Positions 24,801-37,702 of a stretch of DNA of 64,000 nucleotides are shown in pieces. A model generated the notes under the pieces. That model searched no databases. It saw only the letters and a program-made list of their open reading frames with translations, and was not told the origin of the DNA. How positions within the stretch are numbered: position 1 is the first letter of the stretch; every line of letters begins with the position of its first letter. The translations under genes were made by a program, and so were the position numbers. Source of the DNA: Hydractinia symbiolongicarpus (lineage: Eukaryota > Cnidaria > Hydrozoa > Anthoathecata > Hydractiniidae); the NCBI RefSeq assembly GCF_029227915.1, contig NC_079887.1, forward strand, positions 6,262,001 through 6,326,000. Reading direction: 5' to 3'.

Positions 24801-26104
24801 ACTGTGACACCTCGGGAACATCGGTAATACTGAATGCGAGTCCCCACAATTAATTGTCACTACAATATCACACACAGTATATTGCAGTGAAATCTGTATC
24901 TTACATCTTAACTTATGACAACATACGTGGTCATTTTATAAACATGATAAGGTCAAAATAACGATGCTATTGTAGATAAAGAACTCATTAAATTACACAC
25001 AGGAAAAAATAATAAGCCATTTCATAATAATTCAAATCATTTAAAAGGCGATACAAACTGCGTAATACTAACGAAAAAAATTTTTTTTATCGAACGCAAC
25101 AGATCTTTAAAAACACAATCACAGAAAAAATGCTTACATGTATAATTTTTCCTATCAACTATTGTATAATAAACTATCAATGGAAATCTCAACTTGGCTT
25201 TCTCTTATCGTTATTAAATGAATTATAACAAAAACACCCCATTCTATACGAAACTTGGCAAGGGTTATGCAGCAGTTCAATGACTTTTATCACAAATTGT
25301 TATTTTAAGTTTAGATTTAGAAGAAAAATGACGTACTTTATAATTCAATGGGTTTTGTTATGTACCAATATACCTTACAAAATTCTTTGAGGAAAATATT
25401 TTGTTGCTTTCTTTTCTCTATTATTGTCTCGATTCTAATGAATCATTGTTCGAAAATCATAGGACAATTTTTAAAGCGTTCCCCAAACACAGTTTCTATC
25501 TGTCTACTTACCAATTCAAATACACCTTTCCCAAATTAGCCTTTTTCAATGTGATTTTTGAAATCCTCACCTGAACTTGATAAAATGTGAAAATTTCAGA
25601 TTCATACAGGACCTGTCAAATTTTGTAATAATTGACCTATGCTTGAAGCAGTAGCTTATTAGTACAAGTCGAAATTTAAGAAGACTTTACCACCACCAAA
25701 ACATCATTTTAACATATCGGATTAAGTTGAGAATTTATCCACACACCAATTTAATGAGGCTGAATATGATCTTAAAGTCGAAACATCAAAATTCTGACTT
25801 TTTAAAAAACATGCAATTCGGGAACATGTGTTGAATTTTTAAAGAAAGAAATGTTTGAACTGCACAAGGAAGTGGCAAATGAAGTCATCCTTTATTGCTT
25901 CCTTTACACAGATAATTACCCGCTAATTAAATCTGTTTTGAAAGACTCTAGTAATCAAAGATCACTACGCACAAAACTTATTAAGTGGGAGTGAGTTTCT
26001 AGTTTCATAGTCGTCACAAATTGAATTAAAATTAACAAAAGGGAGTTCAGCAACAAAGACATTACGCGTCATAAAAGTTATTTTTGTATTTTCGATAGAT
26101 TGCC

Positions 26105-26112
26105 TATAAAAA
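26105..26112 (+). promoter_or_regulatory. TATA box of dermatopontin-like gene 2
   Basis: TATAAAAA lies in the block TCGATAGATTGCCTATAAAA shared with gene 1. About 40 bp upstream of that block the two copies differ, which marks this core as the retained promoter. Confidence 0.6.
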
Positions 26113-26122
26113 CTCAGAAAAC

Positions 26123-26162
26123 ATGAAAAATCTTAATCAGTTGGTGTGGAAGAGAAATCAAG
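26123..26162 (+). promoter_or_regulatory. leader exon with conserved upstream start codon, gene 2
   Basis: Same 13-codon peptide as in gene 1 despite two or three base changes (AAG to AAA, CTA to CTT), ending at the same donor GTAAGAG. Spliced to 27023 it again reads out of frame into the main exon. The base changes are silent in this frame, which is compatible with, but too few to prove, selection on the peptide. Confidence 0.5.
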
Positions 26163-27022
26163 GTAAGAGAAAATCTTCTAGATTTATTTTGTTATTTTAC
26201 TAACTACGTTGATTTTAAACTCTTTAAACTGTTTATGAAAAAAAGAGTAAAATATATTTATACCAAGAAAAGAATACAGTGAAAATGGTTAAAGTGAGAA
26301 AAGATTTTCAAGAAGTTGATGTTAATATAACACTAGCAACATCTGCAAAACCACTGAGAAGATTCTAAAATCAAAACTTCGAATTAGAACAAAGCAAACC
26401 ACTCTATTACAAATGCAAAAAAAGCTGCATTCTCAAGAAAAAATTGATATAACCCAAGCCTTTCTAGGAACAAGCTAGCATGAGATTGTACATTACTACT
26501 AAGTAACCTTTTTAATTAATTGTGTTTATTGTAACGTGTTTTCCTATCAGTACAACATCCTCTGCTAATGGCTTGGAGCAGAAAAGTATTTGACTGATTT
26601 AAACTTTTTTTTTTTAACTTTTCCGATATCGTTTTGATCACAGTAAATATTTCAAACGATTTTAAAGAGAATTTTACAATGAGAATTATCGTTCATTTAA
26701 TTTTAAAAACGAATCCATCATCCAAATATCGTAGTTTAGCGAAACTGAATCCGCGAAATATTTTAAGGCATTTATGTGGCGAACATAAATTCTAGCGATA
26801 TTGTTATTGACAGAATACTTCCATATACTGAATTGTAAAGCCATGCGTGTTGTGAAATATATTTCAAAACCTATGACTTTTGACAAAAATATGAATTTAG
26901 AAATCAAGCCATCGGAAAAAGTAATTTCTGCAAAAAAATGAAATGAAGTCAATTGGCAAATATTATTCCCGCACAACTTATTTCCTTCAGTAAAGTACAT
27001 AGATTAATTTCTTTTTATTCAG

Positions 27023-28470
27023 ATGTTGTTGACCAGCATTTTCGCATTATTATGCATCAGTGGAGCTTATAGTCAATGGATAAACAACTGGGACCAAACT
27101 TTTACCTACTCTTGTCCTAATCGTAAGTATTTATTGTATATTAAAAACTGTAAAAATTTTTGCGTATTTGTCATAGTTGGAGGCTACTTGACTATGTTTC
27201 ATGCTAATACCAATTACCACATCTCAAAACTGTTTGGTGTGTTCTTTTTCAGACAAAGCAATTTATGCTCTTGTAAGTACACACGATAATCATTATGAGG
27301 ACCGTCGATGGAGACTACCTTGCTACAAGTCGTTTTCGCAAGGCGTATCGCACTGGACCAATCATTACGTCAATGACTTTGACAAATATTTCCAATTTGT
27401 CTGTCCTCACAACTATGTTATCACTGGAATGAGTGCATTACATAGCAACCATCACGAAGATAGAAGATATAAGTTCAGATGCTCGTTATACGTAGGAAGA
27501 TATCAAACTGCTTGCCAATGGACAGGCTACTTGAATCAGTTTGATCAAAGTTTGCATTACCATGTGCCAAGCACGCATTTCTTGACAGGAATTCAGAGTT
27601 ACCATAGCAATCACTACGAGTAAGGATAATGTTTTCGCTTATTTGTTTATCTGTTTGCCGAAATTATTCACTTACCAGGGACCTACTTCTGAAACAACAG
27701 CAATTTATTTACGCAGTAGACAATGTATGTCTAGTGTTACCAATACATATGTTCTTTCAAAACTTCACAGAAATTTAATCAGAGAGAAAACGTATGAGCG
27801 TTTTATTTAAACACAATTTAAAATCTATTGGAATAATATTAAAAATTTTCTATAAGCAATCAATTATGTTCTTGCACTTGGACTAGCCAAAATTTCCCAG
27901 CCAATGTTAATAGCGAAATTATGGACTAGATAACTTGATTGGAGACAAAATTTCCCAGCCAATGTTAATAGCGAAATTATGGACTAGATAACTTGATTGG
28001 AGACAAAATTTCCCAGCCAATGTTAATAGCGAAATTATGGACTAGATAACTTGATTGGAGACAAATTTTAGGCAGAAACTTTGCTGACGTAGCATAGTTT
28101 TCCAATTATTACGGCCTTACGAGCGACGAGTTTTGCTTCTTATTGCAGGAAAGTTATTAAATTAAATAAGACAATTTAGTATTTTTTATCTGCTCTGCAT
28201 ACCTCACTGGGCGCAGGGTAATGGCCAGGATTTATTTTATTTTCCATCAATAAAAAAAATAGTGGTTTACTTGATAATCTGTCACAGGGTTGTGAAATGC
28301 AACAAAGTTTTGATGTGTTATTATGTTAATTCTCTGTTAATTCTATGTAAAAATATGTTAATTCTGTAACAGCTCTCTCTTCATTAACTGAGCTAACTTA
28401 ATTTTATATTGCTTTATTTAGAGATCGTCGATTTTCGGCTCGCATTTGCAAGTTTGTGGCGTCACGATAG
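27023..28470 (+). CDS. dermatopontin-like secreted protein 2
   Basis: Coding exons 27023-27122, 27253-27619 and 28422-28470 have the same lengths (100, 367 and 49 nt) and phases as gene 1, giving 171 residues. Signal peptide MLLTSIFALLCISGAYS, repeats YEDRRWRLPC, HEDRRYKFRC and YEDRRFSARIC, and the C-terminus CKFVASR are present. Differences from gene 1 cluster at a few sites (for example HNYVITGMSALHSNHHE for HNHVITGMSGVHSNPHE), mostly conservative, so both copies look maintained. The role should be that of gene 1, an extracellular matrix or lectin-like protein; expression may differ because upstream sequence has diverged. Confidence 0.9.
27888..28063. repeat. 58-bp tandem repeat, three copies
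   Basis: The unit beginning AAATTTCCCAGCCAATGTTA and ending in CTTGATTGGAGACA is repeated three times with no visible change between copies, in the last intron of dermatopontin-like gene 2. Gene 1 has a single diverged unit near 13550-13610. The triplication is therefore recent. Confidence 0.85.
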
Positions 28471-31400
28471 AAGCAAGCCTGGATATTAAGGCGTTTTTTG
28501 AATATTTTTTGAGCAATAAAATTAATGCTGTTACCAAACGTAATTTTTTTCTGTCGTACTACATTCCCATCCATACGTTATTTACAATACATATTTACAT
28601 ACATTATATTCTTTGATAATAATTTGTGATAATAAGTTGCGTATATACATGCACACATCATGCACACGGCTATCCAATCTGGCGTGTTTTTCTCGATAAG
28701 ATCGGGTTGAAATTTTTTTTCACATAATTACAGTTCCTGATGATATTTTGTCCCTAGCCTCTCCTCCACAAAAAAAAAAGAAAAAAAAGAGGGAAACTAA
28801 GGCAGAAATAAAAAGTTACAGTTTTATCATCTAATTTAAAAACATCGTAGTTTTTTTTCGCAGGGATGAGTGTGCTGTGTGCTGTGTGTTGCGTCTTTAT
28901 TAAACCACAGACCACCTTAATAAAGTACTACAAACCAAACCTTAAAGTGTTTGCTAAAGTTGGTTAAACTGTTAATTTAAAAAAAGAAATGTGTAGCTAC
29001 AGAAGCAATTTTAGGGCTCTTTGCATGGTATTTTTTTTAAAACATTATAAATCTTATTAAAATACAAGTCGTCTTAAGCGGTCCTGCTTTTTTCATTCAT
29101 ATACGCACATTCATACGGAATATTGGAAGCACTTAGACATTTCAATAACAGTAATCTTTTTGATTGCCAGGTAGCCATATTTAGTCTACGGCTACATAGT
29201 GTCATCATGCGATATTAAAGATTACGCCTCATGTAATGGCAATCAGTAATATAAAATAACAAGATAAAATAAATAATTTGTAACTTTTTTGCTCCACGTA
29301 ATTAATTACTATTGTCAGCAAGAAAGGAAAGGTGTAACGTCAATTTGCATAAACTTACTTGAAGGTTATTTACTGCGATTTAACCCTATTGCGTTTTTTT
29401 ATGCTCATATATAATAGCCTTTCCGAAATAGAATGACACTTGGCAGAAATGTAGTATGTTGTGAAAAAACGGAATGAGTGCAGCAACCCTTTGCTGATGT
29501 CCAAATATTTTTAATTCTAATCAGATTTCTACCGGGAGATATTTTACTTTATTATACCGATTAAAACCACCTTTTTATAGAAATATAAGGAATAGTTTAC
29601 AGCAATTGTCAAAATTTATGATTCCACGAGTTCTAGTACCAAACATTTCGGCAGTATTGTGTCTAATAGTTTTTTTATGAAAACACAGTAACAGCTAATG
29701 CAACATGGCGGAAAAGAGTTAACAAAAAAACAGCAGGAGGTACCATATAAGATAATTTGGGTAAAAGGCTTCTTTGGGGTTGAAGGAATCTATTATTTAT
29801 TTATTTATTTATTTATTTGATTTATTTATTTATTTTGCTTATAAATTATTTACTTTGTATATTTATTTTATTGATCAACAACCACATGGTAAAAACTTAA
29901 CTACTTCAAGTTTGAGTTGGGTCGTGCAAGCAAGCTAGATGTAAGCTATTTCCTCCTTTACTCTCTGTTCCAACCTAAATTTTTAACAACAAGTTTCTAA
30001 CAAGAAGTCTTAAAAAAATGCTTGGCGCTTAAATATAAAGTAACATATATTCATATTAACAATATTGATCTAGACCAATAAATATTTACTAGCTGCATGC
30101 CCTTGGAAGAATCCACTTTTTTTCTCATTTAATCCATGTAACGGATACACATACATCAAAAAGTAGACACAGCAGTGTTAGTTTTACAACCCTTCTTATT
30201 CAATGATCCTAACCATGTGCATGGTAAAAAGCTAAATCTGCAAAACTATATCTTTGCTTTGTCAAAAGTACATCAGGGAAGAAAGTATACTAAAGGCTTT
30301 CAAAAACCCTAACATATTTCGTTAAGCCGGTAGTCCTTGCAAAACCTCTCAAATTTTTCAAAATTTTGTCATAAATATATTGTTTCGAGAAAACAGCCCA
30401 AATGTCCCGTTGCGTAAAAACAATGCAACACTTCGAATTGAATATATTTCAAACGATCGTAACGTAACATTTGTAAACATTTGTTTAAATTTTTTTAAAA
30501 TTTAAGTTAATCACCGCACGCTGTAGTGTTGACTGTACTTTAAAGAGACGTATTTCCATATCGATTTGGTTCCGCGAAATATGCATGTGAAAATGCAGAA
30601 TAACATGAAAACGAGATTACTTGTGAACAAATTTCGGGATGCTGGTTGTTTACATGCAAGTTTGAAGAATGTACCAACAAAGTGTTGACTTTGACAGCTT
30701 TTAACTGGCAGTTTCACATAATCGTAGTTAATACAGTTATAAAGAGGGTATTGGTAGTGGTAGTGTGACAAAAAGTTCAAATATTGCAGGTTTAAGGTCG
30801 TATCTTTTTTGTATATGTTAGGTACCTAGACCTAAAACCTAGCCACGTTTTTGAAATGATGTGAATACATTTTTATTTTACTGTCTCCAAGTGAATTTAG
30901 AACTGAAATTCAATATACAGTTTACTAAAGCTCAGTGACACTCTAAATTACTCTGATCAGTTTAAAAAATTGGTGGATGGTATTTTCATAAGTATTTTTT
31001 CCAGGGTTGAAGTTATTATGTTCCCCCTCTTCTGTTTGGTTTTATTTTTATTTAATGTTATCAATGGAAAGACAAAAATACAGATTAGCTATGTAAATGA
31101 CTAATAACTTACAAACATATTCTTTTTTATCTAAAAAAGACTGGTAAGTTGTTTTTCTACTACAGCACCTATAAAATGTTCACTATGTAACTGCTCTGTC
31201 ATTTATTCTTGATTAGATTTGTTATCTTTGTCTAGAAACTTATTACATTTTGCTGGGACTAACTTTGGGTAGAAACTAAAAGCGCACTTATATGGACCAA
31301 GTATTAATTTACGGACCAAGTAGTGATTTAGCTACTGTACTCGTTTTTCAAAAATCTTCACCCTAACCTACGTCTACCTTCATCAATCTGCCCAAACTTC

Positions 31401-32425
31401 ATGAAGGTAAACGTAAAGCGTTTATTTAAAAAATAAATTGATAAACTCTGCTTTCCTTGCTATGAATATTTTTTGAGTCAGTAGCCTCAGTAAGAACATT
31501 ATAAACACTTTATTCCATGGTATTGTTGGAGGTTTCTTCTTTCCAAATATAAAAAACACGCTTGGTGTAGTGCCACAGGTAAACTGTACCCTTATGTCTC
31601 TTTCACCAATTGATCGAAAGATTCCATAAAAATACAAACAATAGAACGATTTTATTCTAACATAGTTCTGAACATTTCTTTTTGCCCACTGTGTATAGCT
31701 TTGTACCAACCTCAGATATTCTGTGCTTCCAGAGTTGTAGCTAGTTGAAAGTATTTTTAAAACTGTCAATACCGCACATACCCTATAATAGAATTAAGTG
31801 GGGTTGTAACAATATATTTCAACTAATTCGTACTTCTTTCCTAATGGGTGCAACACCAGTGAAAGTTCATAACTAATTTTCCATAGCCAATAAAAGGAAT
31901 ACTCATAATGTCTTTACTCTTAATCAAATGATAAAGTCTTAACACTCACTCGACAAACATGTCTCATATTTTTTCTTACTTACTTAAAATACGCCGGGTA
32001 TGCGGTGATAAAAAGATGGTCAGTACCAGGGCCGTTTTTTTCTCATCGTTTTCGGTATAAAAAAGATAAAAAGAGCCCTGGAGTCGAGGTTATGCTAAAC
32101 AAAGAGCAGCTTTAAATATATATTATATTTTGTGTTTGGATGTTTAGATAATATATGTATGTAAAAAATTGCTGAAAACAGCCAGGTGGAAAATGACGTT
32201 ACCATTTTTATTAGTTTACCAGAGGTATTATATATCACCCATAGGAATTTTGAAAATTGGGCAGAGGTTCGAAAGGTAGGCCTACTTTTTCCGTGTCACT
32301 TAAACCCAACCTGAATAGGCTAATGGTTATGGTCAAGTTATTTCCAAAGTATTATTTTAGATTATATCCTGTTACAATTTGTTGAGATTGTATGACACAC
32401 GTTAGCCAATATTGTCCTTAAAGGG
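28471..32425. other. non-coding interval with a TTTA microsatellite
   Basis: A (TTTA)n tract lies at about 29790-29835. Open frames at 30511-30780 and 31422-31769 (both minus) lack recognisable domains and splice context. I see no other feature. Confidence 0.45.
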
Positions 32426-32428
32426 CTT

Positions 32429-33172
32429 AACCCTATTCGGTCCAGGGTTTTTTGAACATACTATGACCGGGGGGTGGAATCCACCCCCTCCCTCAACAAC
32501 TTTTTATAAGGTTGTTCAAATTGAATCAGACTTGGCACAGTTATAGTACGTCATAAAAGGAACAAAATGGCAGCAATAAATTTTTGCTTGAGTAAACACA
32601 TTTTCTGTGACGTCATCAGAAGCTTGAAATTTGTTAAAAATGCCACTATCTGCCTAAAATCTCATTACTTTTGTTCCAGAGCGAATTTTTGCATTCCATT
32701 TGAAGTTTCTGAAAGTTAAATAAAAGTTATTTAACATATTTTCCGGTTTTTACGCGGACCGCATAAAGAAGTACCAAAAATTGCCCAAAAATCCGGTTTT
32801 TCCAATTTTTGTGTAAAATCCGACAAAATCGGAAAATCGGATTAATCACGTGTCCAAATAAGGCACAAGGATTCTTCTTAACAAAAAAAGTTGTGTTCAA
32901 TGTTTCAAGTTCTAAGAATAATTCAACAGGAGTTATTAAATTTTCCCCAATATAAGGATTTCATAGAGATTTTTAGGAGTAGTTTCGAGTAATGGCCAAT
33001 ATCAAAGCCTCTGAAAGGTATGAGACCTAAAAATTTGGCATTCAGGTGTCTAATAAATTAATATTGAAACTCAGTAAGTTTCATAGCCATGTAACATAGA
33101 TATAAAAAGTTGTTAAAAAAACCGTCAGTGGGGGCGAAATCCCCCCCCCCCCCCCCCGAAAGAATAGGGTCA
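32429..33172. mobile_element. dispersed TIR element, copy A
   Basis: The block starts ACCCTATTCGG and ends GAATAGGGT, so its tips are short inverted repeats. Inside are a CCGGGGGGTGGAATCCACCCCC palindrome (about 32466-32488), CATAAAAGGAACAA, a TGACGTCATC word, a CCGGTTTTTAC segment and a 17-bp C run near the right end. A diverged second copy is at 38299-38810, which shows that it is a dispersed family. No protein is encoded. Superfamily and target-site duplication are not clear. Confidence 0.65.
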
Positions 33173-33645
33173 ATGTTTGATGATTTGATAAACAGGCATT
33201 GGGTAGAGATACATCAAAGTTTGACTTTTCTGTTATTTCAGTGATTTCTATTCTAAGCCATTATTAAATAAATTATAAAGACCAAACTTCATTGGAATAC
33301 TAAAGTTAAAACAAATTACAAATTATGTTATTTATATTTATGTCTGTTGTAATGTTCGGTTAGTTGCCAAGATGAATTACTTCCTCTGAGGTAATTCCTT
33401 CTGATGTATTGTGTAACACAATACTTCCTCTATACACCAGCAAGAGACCAATTTGTTCTTTTGCATTGTAAAGGATAAACTGTTTGAGATGGTTTTAATA
33501 TGTTTTCACCAGAGATATGTTCTCAAGAAATGTTTATTTCTTTATCAAGACAAGACTTTATCTCGCACAGAATCAAGCAGAGTTTTTAAATTTATTAAAT
33601 TTCGACGTGGATGTTTCTCTTGTAATAATTTTCTCAATTTAAAAT

Positions 33646-34601
33646 TTAGTAATGATGGCCTTTTGCTTTGCAAGAGCAAAATTCAGAATGTCCTTGATGG
33701 TTTGGAATGTTTATTCCCGCCACTGCTTTTGGCAAGCCTGCATACATCCTTTCAAGCTCCTTCTCCATTTGTGTTGAAGAAAGCTCAGGAACTGCTTCTC
33801 TTCCATGAGCATTTCTTAGGTCCGCAGCAGAAGTCTTCGTTCTTAGTCCAAGTTGAGATTTAGGCTGGCACAAAGCAGATGCAGTGCTTTTGGATCTGTC
33901 ACCCAAATTCATATTTATGTTTAAAGGCTCTAGCGTAGCTTTGCATTGAGCTATCTGCCTGATTGGACGTTGCGTGTCATTTTCACCTCTACTCGTTGGA
34001 CCTTTTGCAGAAGATTTTTGCTGTCCAGCTTTCTGTGTTAGTATAACTTGTTTGGTAACATTCTGTGCTGTTGTTGGTGTTGTTTCCTTATTTACTGGTT
34101 TACGTTTACCAGCTGTGTCATCTTGAGTGTTCGGAGCAGCTCTGGTTGTAACAATTTCTTTCACAACCTTAACTTCTCGAACGGTTGTACTGACTGGTGG
34201 TTTAACAAGCTGTTTTGGTTTGTTTTGGTCGTTTTTCTTCGTTGTTGTAGTTTTTGTTGTTTTTAGTTGAAGATTGTTGTTATTATCTGACCTTTTCGGA
34301 AGCACTGGGCTTGATTGTAAGACGATGGTGAATTTCTTGCCAGTATCTGTTTCGGCAACTTGTTTCCTTCTGTGTATAAAACAGGTGACAGGTTATTTTT
34401 AAAGCCAAAATATGTCATGAATTATTTAGAAAGCTAAAAGCACACGAACTAACCACACATATGTTTTATTGCTAAATTCCAGATCAGAACATTTGTACAG
34501 AAATGTAGGACAAAATATAAAGTACTTTTACATAAATAGAGTGTAAATAAACACAGTAAAATATAATTATAACAAACTTACGATGTTGTTAACTTTGGCA
34601 T
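33646..34601 (-). CDS. unknown basic low-complexity protein, two exons
   Basis: Exon 1 (34582-34601) is only 20 nt, ATG plus six codons (MPKLTTS split), and ends at donor GTAAGT. Exon 2 (33646-34369) follows acceptor ACACAG in matching phase, giving 247 residues. After KKFTIVLQSSPVLPKRS the protein has Asn runs, Lys/Thr-rich stretches and many polar residues, typical of disordered sequence. Near the C-terminus there is a better ordered helix (MEKELERMYAGLPKAVAG) and a Cys-x-Cys-rich end (FCSCKAKGHHY). I recognise no family. No signal peptide or membrane segment is visible; Lys-rich patches suggest a nuclear or cytoplasmic protein, which is inference. A third upstream exon cannot be excluded. 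Confidence 0.6.
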
Positions 34602-36738
34602 GACACAAGTTTTTCAGAACTTTCTTTCCTCTTTAAGGAATGTTACTTGATTAAAAACCTCTACTCTCTTTTAACTATGTCACAAATTCTTAAATATTTT
34701 TTCCTTTATTCACACAAAAACTTTGATAAACAACAAGGTATTTTAAGTTATAATCTTATCAGGCAATCAATCAGCTTATAGAATAATGTTAATTGGCAAC
34801 CCATGGTGAGATTTGTTTCGTTAATAATGCGCGAATATGTTCTATTGATTGAAGGTATTTTTTATGTTTTTAAGTCATGACGAAAGATACGTCGCCATCA
34901 CTTATAACTGTGAAGGAGGGGGCGAAACAATTATTAGTGCTAGACAATCCTCCAGGAAACGCACAGACATCACCTTAATTTTACTCCTTTCGAATTTTTT
35001 GACGTTCTCTTTAAGATAAGTTCTTAGGAAAAATGTTCCTCTGTTTTTTCTCTGTTTACATCTTCAAGTTTTCTATTGCATTCACCTTATCAGTTTAAAG
35101 ATTTATGACACTTCAAAAGAAATTTAATAACCCTATTTATTCAGCTAAAAAAGGATAACAATGTGTTGACAACACCTACGTTTATACAAAACAAATTCAC
35201 ACGAACGGCATGCAACAAATGACGTCACGACAGAAAGACTGACAAATCAGTTTTCGTTTTCAGACGCAAGCTAGAAATTGCGTTGTTGTTGGCTAAGTTA
35301 ACTGGGTAGATAATGTTATTTGTAGTGGGATCGCGAGATAAGAGTTACATATGTTTTATGTTCGTGTTCTCACTTTTCCATACAACAATAAAATAAACAC
35401 TAAAATGGTTAATAACTAAATTAGGGTCTTTCATTTCCGACAAACCGGAGGTAGAATGGTACCGGGTCTTGAAAGGGGTATTTTATTTAAATCCATCTCC
35501 CTAATAATAGTCTTCGTCCTTCTGTTAGCTTGTAACGCGAAGTCCTTTATGATTCGGACAAATGAGAGAAACGGGGAAATATTTTTTTAAAAACACGGTT
35601 CGTGGTCTAGCATTTTTTTGCACGCCTAACTTCTTTCAGCTCTCAAAAACAAGTATAAATATTGTTAAAATTTTGCTGTGTGGTAAATGGCGAGCAAGGC
35701 GCCTATATATTTAATCAATGTATCTTTACTGCACTCAGATGTCGTTATAGGGACCGAAGGTGTTAAACGGTCAACGCTGGAGTTATTATGATGCTCAGTG
35801 TCTTTGATCCCAAGATGGTAGCTACGAGTAGCGACAGGCAAATTTATGTGGATTTTACTGAACAGTTGGATTTCGGAAAAATGTTTTCACGAAGTGAAGA
35901 TTAGTGATAAAATGAAAGCAAAATATCAAATCAAATATTATTATTATTTAATGTAATGGTTTACAGAGCAGGAAAGGATATAATAGAATTGGTTGTGCTA
36001 ATACATCAATTGCAAAGTGTTTTTTTTAGTATAATGCCGCTACAGTGAAGGCATCGCTAATTAAATTAGAGTTTGTGCTTGAATATACTAACATACAACT
36101 TACTACGTTGTTCTACTGATAAAACAATGTGAAGAAATGCTCTAAAGCTCATCAATATACTTCACATAGCAAGAATATATAGCTTTTCAAGGATAGGTAG
36201 CTAGCTAGCCATGAACACAGTTAAGTTCGAGTAATTTGGACAAGGCATACGGATTTATAGTTCGCTTGTTCACTTTTGTTTGCACGAAGTTTTAGTCCGT
36301 TCTAGCTATTAATTAGCCCAGGCGTGCGGTAACATTTTAAAACACAAACTCATTCTCATGATGTCATAACATGAAAATTAGTAAATCGTCATCCAAGTAT
36401 TTCTGTATTACACAAAAGACAGTGTCTTAAGTGACGAGTTGCAGGTGACGTAATGATGTGATTTCAAGATGAGGACAATGCGCATTCGTGCGCAGGGACA
36501 GGAAATACAAACAACTGATTCTACGCAATGTCTTGCAGATTGTTCTTGAAAAAACAAAAGAGTAATTAAAACAATTAATCCAGAACCTCTTTGTATTTTG
36601 TATTCCTCAAAACTATACAAACTAAAATAATCATTTTGTTTTTATGTGGTCCTGTTATTTCCGCATCCCGCCTCCTTGTCCCCTCAAACCCACGCATGCG
36701 CGTACCTAATAAAATTTTATAAACACTGGCAGCTTGTG
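34602..36738. other. non-coding interval
   Basis: I see no coding sequence or clear element. A TGACGTCACG word (CRE-like) is at about 35220, about 620 bp upstream of the start of the 33646-34601 gene. Confidence 0.4.
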
Positions 36739-37702
36739 CGATGGACTCTCTATAACTCGAACAGCCACACGGGGAATCGGAAACCGTTCGAGTTATAGAG
36801 AGGTTTGGGTAATAGAGAGTTTTTGTATAAATTTTGTATAAAAGACAAATTAAGCATGAATGGGGACGAAATATTTCTTCGTAAAAGATAAAATCTTAAC
36901 CTTGTAGGCTAAGAACAGACTGAATAAAAAAATGCAAATATTTTATCTCAAAGATTTATTCTTGGGAAGAAAAGAAATCCGAAATTGGATTTTGTTATCT
37001 TGCATAAAGGACATCTTTTTACACAGTTTGATTTAACTCCTTTAGTGATTGCATCATTGCCTCCGCGAGTTTGAAAAGAGACTGAAGTCTTCAAGAACAC
37101 TTATAGCTTTCCGCACTTCTTAGTTTGTTGCTTTGGTTACTATATTCTTCATACTCTTCGTAGTTACTTTCTTCATCCTCTTTGTTTTTTTCTTGGGTTC
37201 AGTTACTTCAACAATCATATTAGCAGTTGTTAGTCTGTCATGCGATGTGGTTACTTCGATGTCCACATATTCGCCGGTTGAGATGTCAGTGTCGCTTTGG
37301 TCGTCAGCAAACTTTTCTTTAAAACTGATAAATTAGCATTCACAGTCTAAATAACGTCTTCTTTTTCATCTTGCACATGTAGATATGAAACATTCAAATC
37401 AGTTAAAACTCTATTTATGTTTACAAAACCAAAACAGTGCAAAAAAACTGCTTGTGTAATAAAAAGTTCTAAATACATGTTGCAACGTTCAAGTTATAGA
37501 GAGGAAAGTAGGTGAGTAAGTAAGTAAATACCCGAAGAGACCAAAAAAACGTTCGGGTTAAGGAGAAATTTGAGTGATAGGGGTTTGAGTAATAGAGAGT
37601 TTTTTATGAGAGTTTATTAAGAAATTCCCACCGTGCCAGCTAAATTGTTCGAGTTAAGGAGAGATTCAAGTTATAGAGGTTTGAGTTATAGAGAGTCCAA
37701 TG
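36739..37702 (-). mobile_element. Tigger/pogo-like deletion derivative with transposase tail
   Basis: The right end reads inward CATTGGACTCTCTATAACTC and the left end has the same word (ATGGACTCTCTATAACTC), so these are terminal inverted repeats. Internal CGAGTTATAGAGAG words recur on both strands. A TA follows the right end; the left flank is mutated. On the minus strand about 37050-37340 encodes the tail of a pogo-type DDE transposase: acidic residues, Lys-rich PKKKTKRMKK, then TNxEVRKAISVLEDF, the EAxxAIxxLxxF pattern at the end of Tigger transposases. The DNA-binding and catalytic parts are missing, so it is non-autonomous. Confidence 0.75.

Larger units (their letters stand above)
24710..28730 (+). 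repeat. segmental duplication, copy 2 (dermatopontin-like unit)
   Basis: Counterpart of 11690-14130, in the same orientation about 13 kb away. Gene, promoter, leader exon and 3' flank are conserved. Copy 2 is longer because of extra sequence before the promoter and in intron 1, and because of a 58-bp tandem triplication in its last intron. Confidence 0.8.

Noticed and set aside
24558-24875. ORFs encoding repeated FDSS or FVTYRF units
   Set aside because: Translations of 20-21 bp tandem repeats.
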